Below are positions 5,164-6,089 of a DNA stretch of 6,089 bases, in pieces. The translations under genes and the position numbers were made by a program. The DNA comes from CAZWZG01 sp964638245 (GTDB lineage Bacteria; Pseudomonadota; Alphaproteobacteria; Rhodobacterales; Rhodobacteraceae): positions 1 to 6,089 of the forward strand of contig CAZWZG010000171.1 in assembly GCA_964638245.1 (NCBI GenBank), read 5' to 3'. Position 1 is the first letter of the stretch. Every line of letters starts with the position of its first letter. Under the pieces are notes generated by a model that was given only the letters and a program-made list of their open reading frames with translations, had not been told where the DNA came from and made no database searches.

Positions 5164-5967
5164 ATGAAGAGTTTCGAGAAAGCAGCAGTCTTGGCTGCGG
5201 TCACCACGTTAGCTGGGGCGACACTTGCTCAGGCTTCGACCTACACGTTCAATTTTGTCAACGCGTTCCCGAACGATTCAGAGTCGGTGTACGTTCGCGA
5301 CACTAAGGACGAGATCGGCGTGACGATTACCGGTCAGTACTATTCGAAGTCGGGGGATACCTTTGTCGCCGGCGGCGCTCACGATGTGGACTCCAATAAC
5401 TGGGGGCTCATCAGTCAGAACGGCGAACAACACACTCTCGACAGTTACGGCAGCCTAGAGTCATTTAAGTTCACTTTTGACGACGGCATGGAATACTCGC
5501 TCGAAGACGTTGACGTGAGTTGGTCGTACCAATGGGAGTTCGAAAACGGCAAACGCGTCAAGACTCGTTATGACGGTGGAGCCGACTATGCATACTACGA
5601 CCTTTTCGCTGACGGCTCTTACGTAAGCACGATCGACGGCGCTTTTGTAGCGACAGATGATGTAGCGAACATGTGGGCTATTGGCATGGCAATGCAATCG
5701 GGTGTGACCGAGGCTACCTGCCAGAGGCCGGTAAGGGCGAAAGAGGCCAAGGCCCATGGTATGACGAGGCGTGAATGGCTAAAAAATAACCGGTCTATTG
5801 ATTTCGCGTGTTACCGTTCCTGGGCAAAGTACAGCGGCATCAAGATTGAATCGATCACAGTTCTTAAAGAAGACCCGGCACCTGTCCCTCTGCCCGCCGC
5901 TGGCTGGCTGCTTCTGGGCGGCATCGGCGGCATGGCTGCGCTGCGCCGGGCGAAGAAGAAATCCTAA
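5164..5967 (+). CDS. Secreted VPLPA-CTERM sorting-domain protein
   Basis: The 267-residue protein starts with a Sec signal peptide: basic MKSFEK, a hydrophobic core (7-21), and a probable cleavage after AQA at residue 24. The C-terminus is a complete VPLPA-type PEP-CTERM signal: VPLPA (241-245), a hydrophobic helix (246-260) and a basic RRAKKK tail. Such signals are recognised by exosortase (XrtD type for VPLPA), which cleaves the protein for surface attachment or release. Residues 25-175 are acidic, rich in Tyr and Trp, and look beta-stranded (FKFTFDDG, DLFADGSYV, MWAIGMAM), as in other VPLPA proteins; I recognise no named domain. Residues 186-216 form a basic segment bounded by the only two cysteines, placed before what looks like the last strand, GIKIESITV (225-233). 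The function is unknown. The gene appears more A+T rich than its neighbours. It is monocistronic, ended by the terminator at 5990-6021. Confidence 0.93.
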   Translation: MKSFEKAAVLAAVTTLAGATLAQASTYTFNFVNAFPNDSESVYVRDTKDEIGVTITGQYYSKSGDTFVAGGAHDVDSNNWGLISQNGEQHTLDSYGSLESFKFTFDDGMEYSLEDVDVSWSYQWEFENGKRVKTRYDGGADYAYYDLFADGSYVSTIDGAFVATDDVANMWAIGMAMQSGVTEATCQRPVRAKEAKAHGMTRREWLKNNRSIDFACYRSWAKYSGIKIESITVLKEDPAPVPLPAAGWLLLGGIGGMAALRRAKKKS

Positions 5968-5983
5968 CCCGATCCTCATCGGG
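5968..5983 (+). repeat. Small hairpin just after the VPLPA-CTERM stop codon
   Basis: CCCGAT (5968-5973) and ATCGGG (5978-5983) form a perfect 6-bp stem with a 4-base loop, starting at the first base after the TAA. It has no T run. It may protect the 3' end of the mRNA or slow polymerase before the main terminator. Confidence 0.5.
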
Positions 5984-5989
5984 ACACGC

Positions 5990-6021
5990 GAAAAGGGCCG
6001 CTGTTTGGAGCGGCCCTTTTC
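5990..6021. terminator. Strong bidirectional intrinsic terminator
   Basis: A perfect 13-bp stem joins 5990-6002 and 6009-6021 around a 6-base loop (GTTTGG). The stem core is GGGCCGC/GCGGCCC, flanked by AAAA on the left arm and TTTT on the right arm, so either strand yields a GC-rich hairpin followed by U residues. It ends the VPLPA-CTERM gene from the left and the minus-strand gene whose stop is at 6025-6027 from the right. Confidence 0.92.
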
Positions 6022-6024
6022 CGT

Positions 6025-6089
6025 TTAGTCGATGGCTTTGAAGTTGAACTCGCCGCCTTCCTTGATGCCCGAGGGCCAGCGCGAGGTGA
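6025..6089 (-). CDS. C-terminal end of an unidentified minus-strand gene (runs off the right edge)
   Basis: Reading the minus strand from the right edge, one frame stays open through 20 complete codons and stops with TAA at 6025-6027. The product ends TSRWPSGIKEGGEFNFKAID. The stop lies 3 bases before the shared terminator hairpin, as expected for a genuine gene end in a tail-to-tail arrangement. The composition is that of a normal soluble protein. I do not recognise the family from so short a piece. The opposite strand is also open here but has no plausible start. Confidence 0.65.
   Translation of the reverse strand, partial: TSRWPSGIKEGGEFNFKAID

Overview
The window looks like a piece of an alphaproteobacterial chromosome, most likely from Rhodobacterales (a roseobacter-type organism). 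The evidence is the gene order cysG - DUF2849 - nitrite/sulfite reductase with a divergent Lrp/AsnC regulator, and a secreted protein ending in the VPLPA form of the PEP-CTERM sorting signal, which is characteristic of that group. Coding density is high and no gap exceeds about 250 bases. I see no rRNA, tRNA, CRISPR array, insertion sequence or phage gene.

Layout. (1) 1-1890, minus strand: the start of an assimilatory sulfur operon, cysG, then a small DUF2849 gene, then the first 62 codons of the nitrite/sulfite reductase hemoprotein, which runs off the left edge. The genes overlap by 4 and 8 bases, so translation is probably coupled. CysG makes siroheme, the prosthetic group of the reductase. 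(2) 1891-2026: a divergent promoter region with a small perfect palindrome. (3) 2027-2488, plus: an Lrp/AsnC-family regulator, the obvious candidate controller of the sulfur operon. (4) 2485-3669, minus: a soluble bacterial cytochrome P450, tail to tail with the regulator so that the stop codons overlap. (5) 3786-4910, minus: a YbdK-type carboxylate-amine ligase (GCS2 family), with a long hairpin in its leader. (6) 4911-5163: a second divergent intergenic region with several short repeats. (7) 5164-5967, plus: a secreted VPLPA-CTERM protein, followed by a strong bidirectional terminator. (8) 6025-6089, minus: the last codons of an unidentified gene that ends at the same terminator.

The sulfur block is a coherent unit: cofactor synthesis, an uncharacterised partner, the enzyme and a probable regulator. 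The P450, the ligase and the VPLPA-CTERM protein have no evident functional link to it or to each other; no P450 redox partner and no exosortase lie in the window. The most distinctive items are a cysteine-bounded basic insertion in the VPLPA-CTERM protein, the DUF2849 gene embedded in the siroheme/sulfite reductase operon, and the structured leader of the ligase gene. I found no convincing evidence for a wholly new multi-gene system.
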